From: Trichomonas tenax
Lineage: Eukaryota > Parabasalia > Trichomonadida > Trichomonadidae
Assembly: GCA_023091735.1 (NCBI GenBank)
Contig: JALKBU010000534.1
Location: forward strand, 1-34,689
Direction: 5' to 3'
DNA length: 34,689 nt
Made by a program: the position numbers and the translations under genes. The stretch's first letter is position 1, and the number at the start of each line of letters is the position of its first letter. The notes under the pieces are model-generated. The model was not told the DNA's origin. It made no database searches and was given only the letters and a program-made list of their open reading frames with translations. Positions 9,269 to 17,767 of this stretch are shown here, one piece after another.

Positions 9269-9609
9269 TTTTGACACTTTTATCTCATTGATTTATGTCA
9301 AATAAAATTCTTTACAAGTCAAAAACTTATAAAGTCTTTCATCTTACATGCAAAATCAAAGTTTGAAGGAAAATGAACTATGCATATATCTAACTAACTA
9401 ATTTAAATACAATTATTAAAATAAATCACTAAAAAGATGAGTGCCTAACCGAAATCATCAAGATAAATTTTTTTGTAATTTTCGCTTTCTATTTTAGCCA
9501 TTGATTACGATAGCTCATTGCCAATATGATGTGAACATTATTAGGAGCTAAAACCTTATTCTGAGAAACTTTTTCGTGAACATTTTCATGAATTGATAAA
9601 AATTGACAA
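9269..9609. promoter_or_regulatory. Shared upstream region of the syntaxin and Rab genes
   Basis: 341 nt between two divergent starts. TGACA/TGTCA cores flank both starts: TTGACAAATG at the Rab and GTGTCAAAAATG at the syntaxin. No other gene is seen here. Confidence 0.45.
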
Positions 9610-10234
9610 ATGTCAAATGATTTTGATTTCCTTTTTAGTACAATTTTTTTTCTAACCATCAGAAGTTTTAATTGTAGGTGAATCCGGTGTCGGAAAGAGT
9701 TGCCTCATTCTCAGATTTACGGAAGATATTTTCATAGATGATTATATTTCCACAATCGGCGTCGATTTTAAAATACGCACAATTGAGCAAGAAGGAGCCA
9801 AAATAAAGCTCCAAATATGGGATACAGCTGGCCAAGAGCGTTTCCGTGCAATTACAAATTCATATTTTCACGGTAGCAATGGAATTGTTATAGTCTACGA
9901 TATTACAAACAGAAATTCCTTTGATGCAATTAATACTTGGATCGCTGGAATCGAGAATTCAGACGCCCATGACGAGGCATGCAAGATATTAATAGGAAAC
10001 AAATGCGATAGAGTGGAACAAAGAGAAGTTACGACAGAGGAAGGTGAACAGTTAGCTCGTGAACTGAATATTCCATTTATGGAAGCAAGTGCAAAAGATG
10101 CAATTAATGTTGATCACTTGTTTGAGCTAATGGCGACTGCTATGCGTGAAAAGAATGCAAAATCTCTTAAGGGTACTAATAATAGTGTATCAATTAAAAA
10201 AGGCCAATCTATCGGTAAGAAAGGTTGTTGCTAA
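9610..10234 (+). CDS. Rab1-like small GTPase (two exons, 25-nt intron)
   Basis: Exon 1 is 9610-9637 and exon 2 is 9663-10234; the joined frame gives 199 aa. Exon 1 encodes MSNDFDFLF and one base of a Lys codon; exon 2 continues VLIVGESGVGKS. All G motifs are present: P-loop GESGVGKS, switch I YISTIGVDFKIRT, switch II DTAGQERF, GNKCD and ASAKD. It ends in CC for double prenylation. The effector region fits Rab1/Rab8 best, so ER-Golgi traffic is likely. Without the intron there is no in-frame ATG: a TAA sits just before the conserved part. It is divergent from the syntaxin-5-like gene. Confidence 0.9.
9638..9662 (+). other. 25-nt spliceosomal intron in the Rab gene
   Basis: The segment starts GTACAA, has a T run, and ends TCTAACCATCAG. 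CTAAC followed within a few bases by CAG is the fused branch-point and 3' splice site of trichomonad introns (consensus close to ACTAACACACAG). Removal restores the Rab N-terminus in frame across a split Lys codon. Confidence 0.85.
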
Positions 10235-10795
10235 AGAAACGCTAAATCAGCAGATTCTCTGTTGCGTATTGATCGTCTATTCCAGTCTATTATTATTTTT
10301 TATTTAAAAGCTCTATTTTCCATTCACCACCTATTTCATAATCGAGACCAAGTTCCCATATTTGTTCACTGTATATACTTCATCCATGCAATCATATCCA
10401 TACCATCAGTTCCTTCTCAACACACTAATATCAAATGTTTGTCAATTATCTCAAATTGTTTTCTTGTTTTACGATAAACCCAAATCATATTCTTCTTCAA
10501 TCCATCGCTAATTTGTTATATGTTGATTCCTGAATGATTTTCTGTTATATATCAAGTTTCCTTTCTATTTCAAAAATTAAATCGAATCAAAGCATTGAAA
10601 AATTCATAAACACATACGCAGTTGATATTTCGACAATATGGGTAATAAAATCGCTTTAGAAAACGAAATAATTTCATTTTGTGAATTTATGTATTTCTAT
10701 AGGAGTAGAAAGTCAGTGTAATATGTAGAAAGTCTTTAATCATATAGGTAGTTGTAACAAAATGTCTTAAAATAACATTAAAATTATCGAAAAAA
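10235..10795. other. Intergenic space between convergent Rab and CBP20 genes
   Basis: 561 nt of T-rich then A-rich sequence. No ORF with family or codon support; the forward frame at 10262-10477 is low-complexity. Confidence 0.5.
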
Positions 10796-11263
10796 TTAGC
10801 GACGGTCATTGTTTCTGCGATTCTTTGGATTCTGACGGAACCTTCCATGAATCTTTTGCTCGTCACGGACCTGGCCACCGGAAGCGCCACGACCGAATTC
10901 ACGACCAACTTCGTATCCACGGTCAAGGTCACGGCGGATAATGTTGCCGTCTATTTTGATGACAATTGTTTTGTCAATGGATGCAAGCGCTGATGATCTT
11001 TGGAAAAATTCAACAAAACAGAAACCGCAAGGAAGGAGCGTCTTTCTGTTGACGCCCATAATTACTCTCTTTATTGGACCAAACTGTGAGAATACGGAAT
11101 ACAGTGTTGATTCTGTTGTCTTAAAATCGAGGTTACCAACGTAAATCGTTTTGGAACGAGCCATAAGGATTTTCATTTGTTCCTTATCGATACCGGCCTG
11201 ATTGTCCTTGTACTCTGAGGGCTGTTTCATATCAAGTTCACTCAATCTAATCAAAGCAGCCAT
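10796..11263 (-). CDS. NCBP2: Nuclear cap-binding protein subunit 2 (CBP20)
   Basis: 155 aa, the usual length of CBP20. RRM with RNP2 IYVGNL (about 40-45) and RNP1 CGFCFVEF (79-86), flanked by the CBP20-specific C-terminal stretch RRDLDRGYEVGREFGRG and ASGGQVRDE. The two tyrosines that stack on the cap in the family align with Tyr18 (SEYKD) and Tyr41 (IYVGN). CBP20 with CBP80 binds the m7G cap of nuclear transcripts for splicing and export. The start MAALIRLSEL was chosen because it aligns with the family N-terminus; an upstream ATG at 11350 would add 29 unrelated residues. ACGTGACA lies 17 nt upstream. Divergent from eL31. Confidence 0.93.
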   Translation of the reverse strand: MAALIRLSELDMKQPSEYKDNQAGIDKEQMKILMARSKTIYVGNLDFKTTESTLYSVFSQFGPIKRVIMGVNRKTLLPCGFCFVEFFQRSSALASIDKTIVIKIDGNIIRRDLDRGYEVGREFGRGASGGQVRDEQKIHGRFRQNPKNRRNNDRR

Positions 11264-11558
11264 TTGAAAGCTCCCGCCAATGTCACGTTTTTTCTTTTCC
11301 ATTTTTTTCTGCCACGTAAACCAAAAAATACAAATTCCAAATCTTTTCAATCTTCAAACACCAAATGGTATGAGATAAAGATTGAACAAATTTTTACTCA
11401 AATCAGGAAAATAGAAAAAATTCCAAAAATTCGAGAATTTGCCAGAGGTTTGTAAAGTGGTTTTGTCAGATCTGAGTGGCTATATGTCACGTAAAGCAGT
11501 TTACAAGACGATTATTTTCAACACAATTTAAGGGGTTTGGCTCTTTCTTTGACCTTCT
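11264..11558. promoter_or_regulatory. Divergent promoter region of CBP20 and eL31
   Basis: 295 nt. TGTCACGT is at 11281-11288 (reads ACGTGACA towards CBP20) and again at 11485-11492, 66 nt before the eL31 start. Just before the eL31 ATG is the pyrimidine-rich CTCTTTCTTTGACCTTCT. Confidence 0.5.
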
Positions 11559-11891
11559 ATGCCAAAAGAACTCGCTCCAGCCAAGCTTGAAACAACAATC
11601 CACCTCCAGAAGGCCGTCCACGACACACGCCGCAGATTCCGTGCTGAAAAGGCCATCAAGGTCATCACAGCCGCCGGCCAGAAGATGATGCACACAGATG
11701 TTGTCAAAATCGACCCAGAGCTTAACTCTCGTATCTGGATCCACGGCAAAAACTGCCCACCAGCCCGCGTCCGTGTTGTTTTCGAGCGCAAGGCTGATGA
11801 GGAGGATGCTGAGAAGATGATCACAATCGCTTCCTACAAGAATGTTGCTGCTTTTGCTGGTCTCCAGACAACAAAGGTTGTTGATCAGTAA
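11559..11891 (+). CDS. RPL31: 60S ribosomal protein eL31
   Basis: 110 aa. The family core is visible: an N-terminal basic helix region (RRRFRAEKAIKVITAAGQKM), then VVKIDPELNSRIWIHGKNC and PPARVRVVFERK, and a C-terminal YKNVAAFAGLQTTKVVD that corresponds to the conserved end (F-x-x-LQT-x-x-VD). eL31 sits at the polypeptide exit of the large subunit. Codon choice is strongly C/G-ended (GCC, CAC, CGC, GTC), unlike the AT-rich neighbours, which fits very high expression. Confidence 0.93.
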   Translation: MPKELAPAKLETTIHLQKAVHDTRRRFRAEKAIKVITAAGQKMMHTDVVKIDPELNSRIWIHGKNCPPARVRVVFERKADEEDAEKMITIASYKNVAAFAGLQTTKVVDQ

Positions 11892-12329
11892 GCATAGCAT
11901 TTATTTTAGAAATACCAAATTTTAGATTAAACAAAATACTACAAAAATATATTTATCATCAACTAAACCAAAACTTTTTCTACATTCCCAAATCAAACCA
12001 CGTAATCTTAAGCATCAACTTTCGAAAAATATATTTGTGAAAATAATTATTAACAACAAATATTATAAAAGAAACGAAACATATTATATCATAACGAACT
12101 ATAGTGCATTTTATGAATCTTGGCTGATATTTAAGCTGTTTTCATGAAAAAATATTGCAAAAATATCTAAAAACATCATATATTCATGAATTTATATGAA
12201 GAAATTGTTTCTATTCGACAAGAATGAATGGGCATATGGTCAAATAGAGCTAAAAAGAAATATTATAAATTGAATAAAAAACTTCGATCGAAAAAGCATC
12301 AAAAGCCATGTAAATAAGAAAACAAAAAA
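11892..12329. other. Intergenic space, eL31 3' flank and LRR gene 5' flank
   Basis: 438 nt, very AT-rich. No ORF or RNA gene recognised. Upstream of the next ATG there is only an A-rich leader. Confidence 0.5.
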
Positions 12330-14456
12330 ATGGAGAATACTGAACAATTGAAGGATATTCATCCATCTTTTCACGTACAAGCGACTAAAGTATACGTCAA
12401 CGAGATCGTTCAAAAGGTAAATACGCACGGTGCCCTTCAAGAAAGAGTATTAATTATTACAAACTCTGGAATCTTCCTTCTTCAACAGAGAACATTCCCG
12501 AGATCATATTATGTGTCGAGGGTGATCCCGCATTCGCAGTTAGTTTTGATAATTGTCGATGAATCAACAATGCAGTTTTATTGTGGAGGCGTAACAATGA
12601 AGCTAAAACATCCGAAACACGTCGAAATCGCGGCAATTGTGTACTCAGTCAGAGTGGGACTTTTTGGAGAGAAACCCAGGCCTGTAAAAATCGAAATCTC
12701 GCCAAAAGTCCAGAAAGTCTTTGACGACACCAATTTTCTTTTTGAGAGTGATTCGATACTTGGCGATCGGTTCTTATCGCTAGCACTCACTATTCCTGAT
12801 AAAAAATATCAGGCAGATTATATTGCGGAAATAAGAGAACAATTGAAGCGCTCACAGTCAACTTACATCATCACAGCAGAACTTGCAGCGTCTGCTTACG
12901 CGAATGCTTTCGCAACTACACTTTCCAATCATGAAAATTTGCAGCAAGTTGAATTTGTTGACTTATCCATTTGCTCTGTTGCATCAATGTTGCACCAAAT
13001 ATTGGACCAAAGCACAACTGTTCAGAGTATCGTGTTTAGGAACGTTTCATTTGTTGGCGAAGTTCAATTAGCACCAGTTTCGAAGAAACCAACTCCACAG
13101 ACGCTCGAGTTGAGCTTCTATCAGTGCGATACTTCAACTGGGACGTTCAACCAATTCTTCGAAAAGATTCTTAAATATAATTTAGATTTCATTTCATTAA
13201 CATTCGAATCATGCACATTTTCAATATCTACATTCGACAACATTATGAGAATCATCATGTCGAACCCAACTCTCGAGATTTTGTGCAGAATTCATTTCTC
13301 AAAGCTTGCGCAGTTCTCTGGATACGTTCACACATCAATTCTCAAGTTATACGGATCTAAGTTCATGACAAATTCGAAGTCTCTCAAGTCTTTAGCTTTC
13401 GTTAGTTGTGGTCTTAACCTTAACCAATTGATTACTGGAATATTCAAGGCACCAACACCAATTGAAGAGCTGAATTTCGCAGGAAACAAGATCCTCATGT
13501 CAGCTGAAATAGAATCAATTACAAATCTTCATAATCTCGCTTCTATCGATTTCTCTGGCTGCCAGTTCACAGGCTCATCTCTGCTGTCTTTATTCACCAC
13601 CCTCAGCAAACCTGTCGCAGCAAGGCTTTCGTCGATCTGTCTCGATGATCTCCAAGTCGATGAGAATGGCTGGGATCTCTTCTTCAGCAAGATAAAGTAC
13701 TACAAGACACTCCTTCGCAGGATTTCGTTCGCTGGAAACAAGATGAATTATAACCATGCTGTTACGTTCAGCGAATGGCTCCTTCAGCAAAAGAACTTAA
13801 GAGAACTTTCTATTTCAACAATCGCGTTCGATGAACCAATCGTCAATCAGTTCGCTGAATCATTCAAAGGACTTGTCTTAGAAAGACTTAATTTAATCAA
13901 TCCAGAGGGAAGACAGGATACTCACTCGATTATTCCAATCATCAAAGCTGTTCCTGCCCTCAAAGTTCTTCATCTAGAGAACCAAGGCGGTGGCGAAAAC
14001 TTGCTTTCTCAAGTTGAAACTGTTGCTCAGGCCGGCAAACTCGTTGACCTTATTTGCGATGGATGCAACCCATCATCGTTGAACGCCATCTATTCATACT
14101 GCCAGACACTGATGGCATCAAGATTGTCATCAGCAAACTGGCCCGAGAGAGATATCAAGAATATCATCATCAAACTTCCATTGAAAGAGAGATCCGCAGC
14201 GAAACAAAAGATGGATGCTCTCAAGACAGAGTATGTCAAGAGAATGGGCTCAAAGAAGAAAGCAGTCGCACTGCCTGCATCGCCAGTCACAGATAAGAGG
14301 AATGTTGATGCAATCTTGTCGAAGAGAGATGTTAATATCGAAAATCTCATCAAGGAGTGTTTGGATAAACCAAATGGCCCTCTCGATGAGCCTCTTCTCA
14401 ATGTTCTTTCCGATATTAACAAAATTACTTCAATTGAGTTCCTTTATGCTGATTAA
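12330..14456 (+). CDS. PH plus leucine-rich repeat protein, CARMIL-like layout
   Basis: 708 aa. Residues about 30-115 look like a PH-like domain (ERVLIITNSGIFLLQQRTFPR, LVLIIVDESTMQFYCGG, closing helix HVEIAAIVYSVRVGLF). From about 190 to 600 there are irregular leucine-rich repeats of the ribonuclease-inhibitor type (for example SLKSLAFVSCGLNLNQLI, IEELNFAGNKIL, LASIDFSGCQF, LRRISFAGNKM). A basic segment (KRMGSKKKAVALPA) follows. CARMIL proteins have PH, LRR and a tail that binds capping protein at membranes; I see no clear capping-protein motif here, so I claim the layout only. Many trichomonad paralogues would be expected. Confidence 0.75.
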   Translation: MENTEQLKDIHPSFHVQATKVYVNEIVQKVNTHGALQERVLIITNSGIFLLQQRTFPRSYYVSRVIPHSQLVLIIVDESTMQFYCGGVTMKLKHPKHVEIAAIVYSVRVGLFGEKPRPVKIEISPKVQKVFDDTNFLFESDSILGDRFLSLALTIPDKKYQADYIAEIREQLKRSQSTYIITAELAASAYANAFATTLSNHENLQQVEFVDLSICSVASMLHQILDQSTTVQSIVFRNVSFVGEVQLAPVSKKPTPQTLELSFYQCDTSTGTFNQFFEKILKYNLDFISLTFESCTFSISTFDNIMRIIMSNPTLEILCRIHFSKLAQFSGYVHTSILKLYGSKFMTNSKSLKSLAFVSCGLNLNQLITGIFKAPTPIEELNFAGNKILMSAEIESITNLHNLASIDFSGCQFTGSSLLSLFTTLSKPVAARLSSICLDDLQVDENGWDLFFSKIKYYKTLLRRISFAGNKMNYNHAVTFSEWLLQQKNLRELSISTIAFDEPIVNQFAESFKGLVLERLNLINPEGRQDTHSIIPIIKAVPALKVLHLENQGGGENLLSQVETVAQAGKLVDLICDGCNPSSLNAIYSYCQTLMASRLSSANWPERDIKNIIIKLPLKERSAAKQKMDALKTEYVKRMGSKKKAVALPASPVTDKRNVDAILSKRDVNIENLIKECLDKPNGPLDEPLLNVLSDINKITSIEFLYAD

Positions 14457-14735
14457 TTTTTTTTATATTGTGTTATATGATAATCCTATATGCATTAAAT
14501 TCGCTTTGTGTAAAATTTTTATTCATCATTATGTCTCATACTCTTTTTCATTCTATAAAATTTATTTGACAAAATAATAATGAATGAAAATATATAAAAA
14601 TTCAATGAAGAATGATCAATTCTGCTTATGTATATATTGAAATAGAGTGATATTTAAGTTAAAACATATATTCAATATATTTTCAATTTTAATTTGGTGA
14701 TACTAAAACAGAATTAAAACACATAATAAATTCCA

Positions 14736-15371
14736 TTAATTGGTGCCTTGGTTGGCAAACTTGCAGGACATTAATAAACTTAAATGAACAAATAACTTCG
14801 AATCATCAAAAGTTTGGCAGTGAAGATGATGGCTTCCAGTATTGGATGTTATAGCTACCCATCGTGGGTCTTTTTCTGTTTCAAGAGTTGGATAAACGTC
14901 AAATGTTGAATTTGAGTGAATTTTCAGGAGTTCTTTTCCTTCCTGTTTGAGTTCTATTCCATCCTCGACAATGGTCACATAGATTCTATCAAGATTGCGA
15001 TAAATAAATTTTCCAGTAGAATCCATAACAAATTGATGTGGCAATTCTGGTAGCGTAGTTGCAGTCAGTTCATTCCATCTGTTAATTTCAACCTGTAGTT
15101 TCTGTCTTATTTCCTGAATATCAAATTGATTCGGAGTGATAATCGTGAGTTGGCGCTGTGCACACGTGTGATTTATTACTATTTTGAATGAGTGGGAGTT
15201 GGAATGCTCATCAGTTTCATCCGAAATCATCAATTTACTTGTATGCAATGCTAATAAAGGAGTTTTATCTTTCTTACTCGAATAAATATTGAACCAATAG
15301 TCGCTGACAGAGATCCAACGAACATTTGGCGTTTGTTTTGTAATAACTCTCGCGTACCATCCTTCTGTCAT
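14736..15371 (-). CDS. Tandem PH-like domain protein
   Basis: 211 aa with two PH-like halves. Half one: GWYARVITKQTPNVRWISVS, FNIYSSKKDKTPLLAL, SFKIVINHTCAQRQLTIITP, then helix FDIQEIRQKLQVEINRW. Half two: GKFIYRNLDRIYVTIVEDGI, ELKQEGKELLKIHSNSTFDV, RWVAITSNTGSHHLHCQTF, then helix DSKLFVHLSLLMSC. No membrane segment. Probably a membrane- or peptide-binding adaptor; inference from fold. ACGTGACA lies 15 nt upstream of the ATG, followed by an A-rich leader. Confidence 0.6.
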   Translation of the reverse strand: MTEGWYARVITKQTPNVRWISVSDYWFNIYSSKKDKTPLLALHTSKLMISDETDEHSNSHSFKIVINHTCAQRQLTIITPNQFDIQEIRQKLQVEINRWNELTATTLPELPHQFVMDSTGKFIYRNLDRIYVTIVEDGIELKQEGKELLKIHSNSTFDVYPTLETEKDPRWVAITSNTGSHHLHCQTFDDSKLFVHLSLLMSCKFANQGTN

Positions 15372-15784
15372 TTTTTATTATTTTTTTGTCACGTTTTCAC
15401 TTTTTTCCTCATTATTTCTTCATTGATGAAAAAGTCGTTTATAAACATAATATTTTTAAGAATCCTTTTATATATAGCATCTCTAGGGCATCTATATATA
15501 TATACACTCTATAAATAACATACACTATAAATTACTCTATCAAATAAAAAATGATTTTCTGACTTCTAATCATTGTTTTTTTTCCTGTTAATGTCACTAA
15601 AACATGTTTAAAGCATGCTTTAACGATTCTTCTCAAAAACATCTTATCACGCAGGGCGCCGCATGCTTTAGCGGTAATTTCTATATTTCCATTTTTCAAT
15701 AAAGTGAATTAAACTTTTTGGCACATAAAGTGATGATTATTCTTGCTTTGATTGAAAATAGAATAGGAGACACCCTGATTGATA
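15372..15784. other. Intergenic space with two related palindromic sites
   Basis: 413 nt upstream of the tandem PH gene. A perfect 16-nt palindrome TTAAAGCATGCTTTAA is at 15608-15623. Its core GCATGCTTTA returns at 15661-15670 inside a hairpin CCGC/GCGG (15659-15674). A short TA microsatellite lies near 15490-15505. No gene seen. Confidence 0.6.
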
Positions 15785-17206
15785 TCATTCTGATGGGTTA
15801 AGGATATCAAGCATTATTTGGACTCGATGCCTTGTTTCTGGACTTAAATCAGTTGATTTGTTATCCAAAAGGTCTTCTAAGATATTGTCGAGATTTAAGC
15901 TCCTAAACATATCAATGATAACATCATTTCTTGAATTTAAGAACTGCATCAAATTCAAGACTAAATAAGTGAGTTCAACATGATTCTTTGTGATTTCTAA
16001 AACTTCGACAAAGTTTCCCGCAAGTGGTTCGATCATCCATATCTTGAAAATCGTTCCATGATATTGTCCACAAACTTTGCAAAATAGATGTGCTATTTCT
16101 ATCTTAGAATTCATTGTTGCGTCTGGCAATATTGTAACAAGAGTGTTAGGTAAATCTAATTCTTTTGTAACATCGACGTCCTTCAGTTTCGAATATCCGA
16201 TATAATTAAACAAAAAATTCAAACTGCGATGTGTGATTTCTGGATCGTTAGCTAGAAGCATTTCCTTGATTATCGCAAAATCAAATGTGTTAAAATATGT
16301 TTCAACTTTGGTAAGCCTGTCTGGCATTGATAGTTTTGATAAAATATATAAAATTATTGATGTATTTGTGATATCGCGATCTGTGTTGATCTTATAGTTA
16401 ATCATCGAAAGCAAATGCTTGTTAATAAACTTTTCATAAGTATTTCTATTATTTGTTGCAAAGAAATAATAAATTGCTAATAAAAGATTTGTATGATATG
16501 GAATATCATTGACAATCATGTCTGAAAGTAATCTTGACTCCCTTTTTAAATCATCTTCTACTCTAAACTTAATTTTGACCGTCCTGAAAAATTGCATTAT
16601 TAAAGATGAGTACATTCTTCCTAATGGATCTAAAGCATTCTTAAACATGTTTTGGATAAGAATTTTAACATAATTTATTGGACAATCATCAACAATCTCG
16701 CTATAAGATAATAAATTATAAAATAATGGAGCAGCACTGTATATTATATGGCGTGAGTTTGATGGATGTAGAAGAGAAAAGCAAATCTCAAACTTATGAT
16801 ATTTCAATATCAATTGAATATATAAATCATTTTGAAAAGTCAAATTTGTGAATAATTCTGCAACATAAACACTCAGATACTCACGCCCTGCGGTATTGTC
16901 GATCATTTCAGCTAGTGCTTTCATTGCTTCTGAAAAATTAGTCATGATAAATCGGCAATCATATATTTTTTCTGAATAATATCTAATAAGCGGTATCAAT
17001 AAATTAACCAACTGTGAAGTATTCTGGTTATCAATAGCAATTGATAGTTGACCCATAATTTCAGATATTGAATTTCTATCAAGTGAAAATATTTGATCAG
17101 CAAAGTCCGCTGTGGCTTCAGATTTAGTTATTTGATTTTCAGCATCCAAATTCGTTGTTTGTGGTTCATAATTTCCTTCATCCATTAACACATCTAAATG
17201 ACACAT
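15785..17206 (-). CDS. ARM/HEAT-like helical repeat protein
   Basis: 473 aa, Leu- and Ile-rich, with helix pairs throughout and no membrane segment. Examples: LSIAIDNQNTSQLVNLLIPL, FSEAMKALAEMIDN, YVAELFTNLTFQND and IAHLFCKVCGQYHG. Composition and spacing fit an armadillo/HEAT superhelix, common in trichomonad proteins of unknown role. The start could be the ATG at 17206 or the one at 17185 (MDEGNYEPQ); the first has ACGTGACA 15 nt upstream, the same distance as in the tandem PH gene. Partner unknown. Confidence 0.6.
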   Translation of the reverse strand: MCHLDVLMDEGNYEPQTTNLDAENQITKSEATADFADQIFSLDRNSISEIMGQLSIAIDNQNTSQLVNLLIPLIRYYSEKIYDCRFIMTNFSEAMKALAEMIDNTAGREYLSVYVAELFTNLTFQNDLYIQLILKYHKFEICFSLLHPSNSRHIIYSAAPLFYNLLSYSEIVDDCPINYVKILIQNMFKNALDPLGRMYSSLIMQFFRTVKIKFRVEDDLKRESRLLSDMIVNDIPYHTNLLLAIYYFFATNNRNTYEKFINKHLLSMINYKINTDRDITNTSIILYILSKLSMPDRLTKVETYFNTFDFAIIKEMLLANDPEITHRSLNFLFNYIGYSKLKDVDVTKELDLPNTLVTILPDATMNSKIEIAHLFCKVCGQYHGTIFKIWMIEPLAGNFVEVLEITKNHVELTYLVLNLMQFLNSRNDVIIDMFRSLNLDNILEDLLDNKSTDLSPETRHRVQIMLDILNPSE

Positions 17207-17620
17207 TTACATCATTATTTTTGTCACGTAAATAGTAAATTTGTCAACATAATTTTGATAATTATTTTTGTTGTTTAATTTCAAGAAGTGCATATCAAAA
17301 TTCTTTTCCAAATCCATAAATATATTATAATTAAGGAGAACTATTTATAGCATGAGATATAACTTTAGATTTTTAATATTTCATCAAATTAAAGTTGAAA
17401 CAATGTGTTCATAAAAAGGTGAATTTGTAAATATTTACATGACAATCAAGACAGTTTACTTGCCATATTAGTCGAGAAAAGGGCATTTCTTGAGTTTTCC
17501 GAGGCCAAACGCCATCGATCAATGTATAACAGCGTATTCTCAATGCGATATCAAAAGAAATTAATTTGAATGTGATTCAGCAATTTTTGATCGAGAATTT
17601 TGAATCATTTTTCAGAAATA
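17207..17620. other. Intergenic space, divergent between ARM-like gene and a 34-codon ORF
   Basis: 414 nt. TGTCACGT at 17222-17229 belongs to the ARM-like gene. An initiator-like TCATTTTT at 17605-17612 precedes the small ORF. A more GC-rich patch (17500-17530) has no recognised content. Confidence 0.45.
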
Positions 17621-17725
17621 ATGCTCAGCATTGTCGACGCCTTCATGAAGAGAAAGTCCGTCAGCGACTTCACAGGCGGCAAGTACTACGCGACAGTCAC
17701 AGTTGACCCATATGTTTTGCAATAA
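17621..17725 (+). CDS. 34-aa ORF with highly-expressed codon use
   Basis: Starts MLSIVDAFMKRKSVSDF and ends in TVDPYVLQ. Most of the first 28 codons end in C or G (GTC, GAC, GCC, TTC, AGC, GGC, TAC, GCG), like the eL31 gene and unlike everything nearby. An initiator-like TCATTTTT is 9 nt upstream. MLS at the start is seen in hydrogenosomal presequences, but that alone is weak. I do not recognise the protein. It may be a real short protein, or the 5' fragment of a highly expressed gene copied here and truncated. It is convergent with the GH47-like gene. Confidence 0.45.
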   Translation: MLSIVDAFMKRKSVSDFTGGKYYATVTVDPYVLQ

Positions 17726-17767
17726 ACTATATATAGACATTTTTTATAATAAACAAACATTTAAAAA

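Noticed and set aside
11264..11350. Longer CBP20 start at the ATG at 11350
   Set aside because: The extra 29 residues are not like the family N-terminus, while MAALIRLSEL aligns and has ACGTGACA at the same distance as in other genes.
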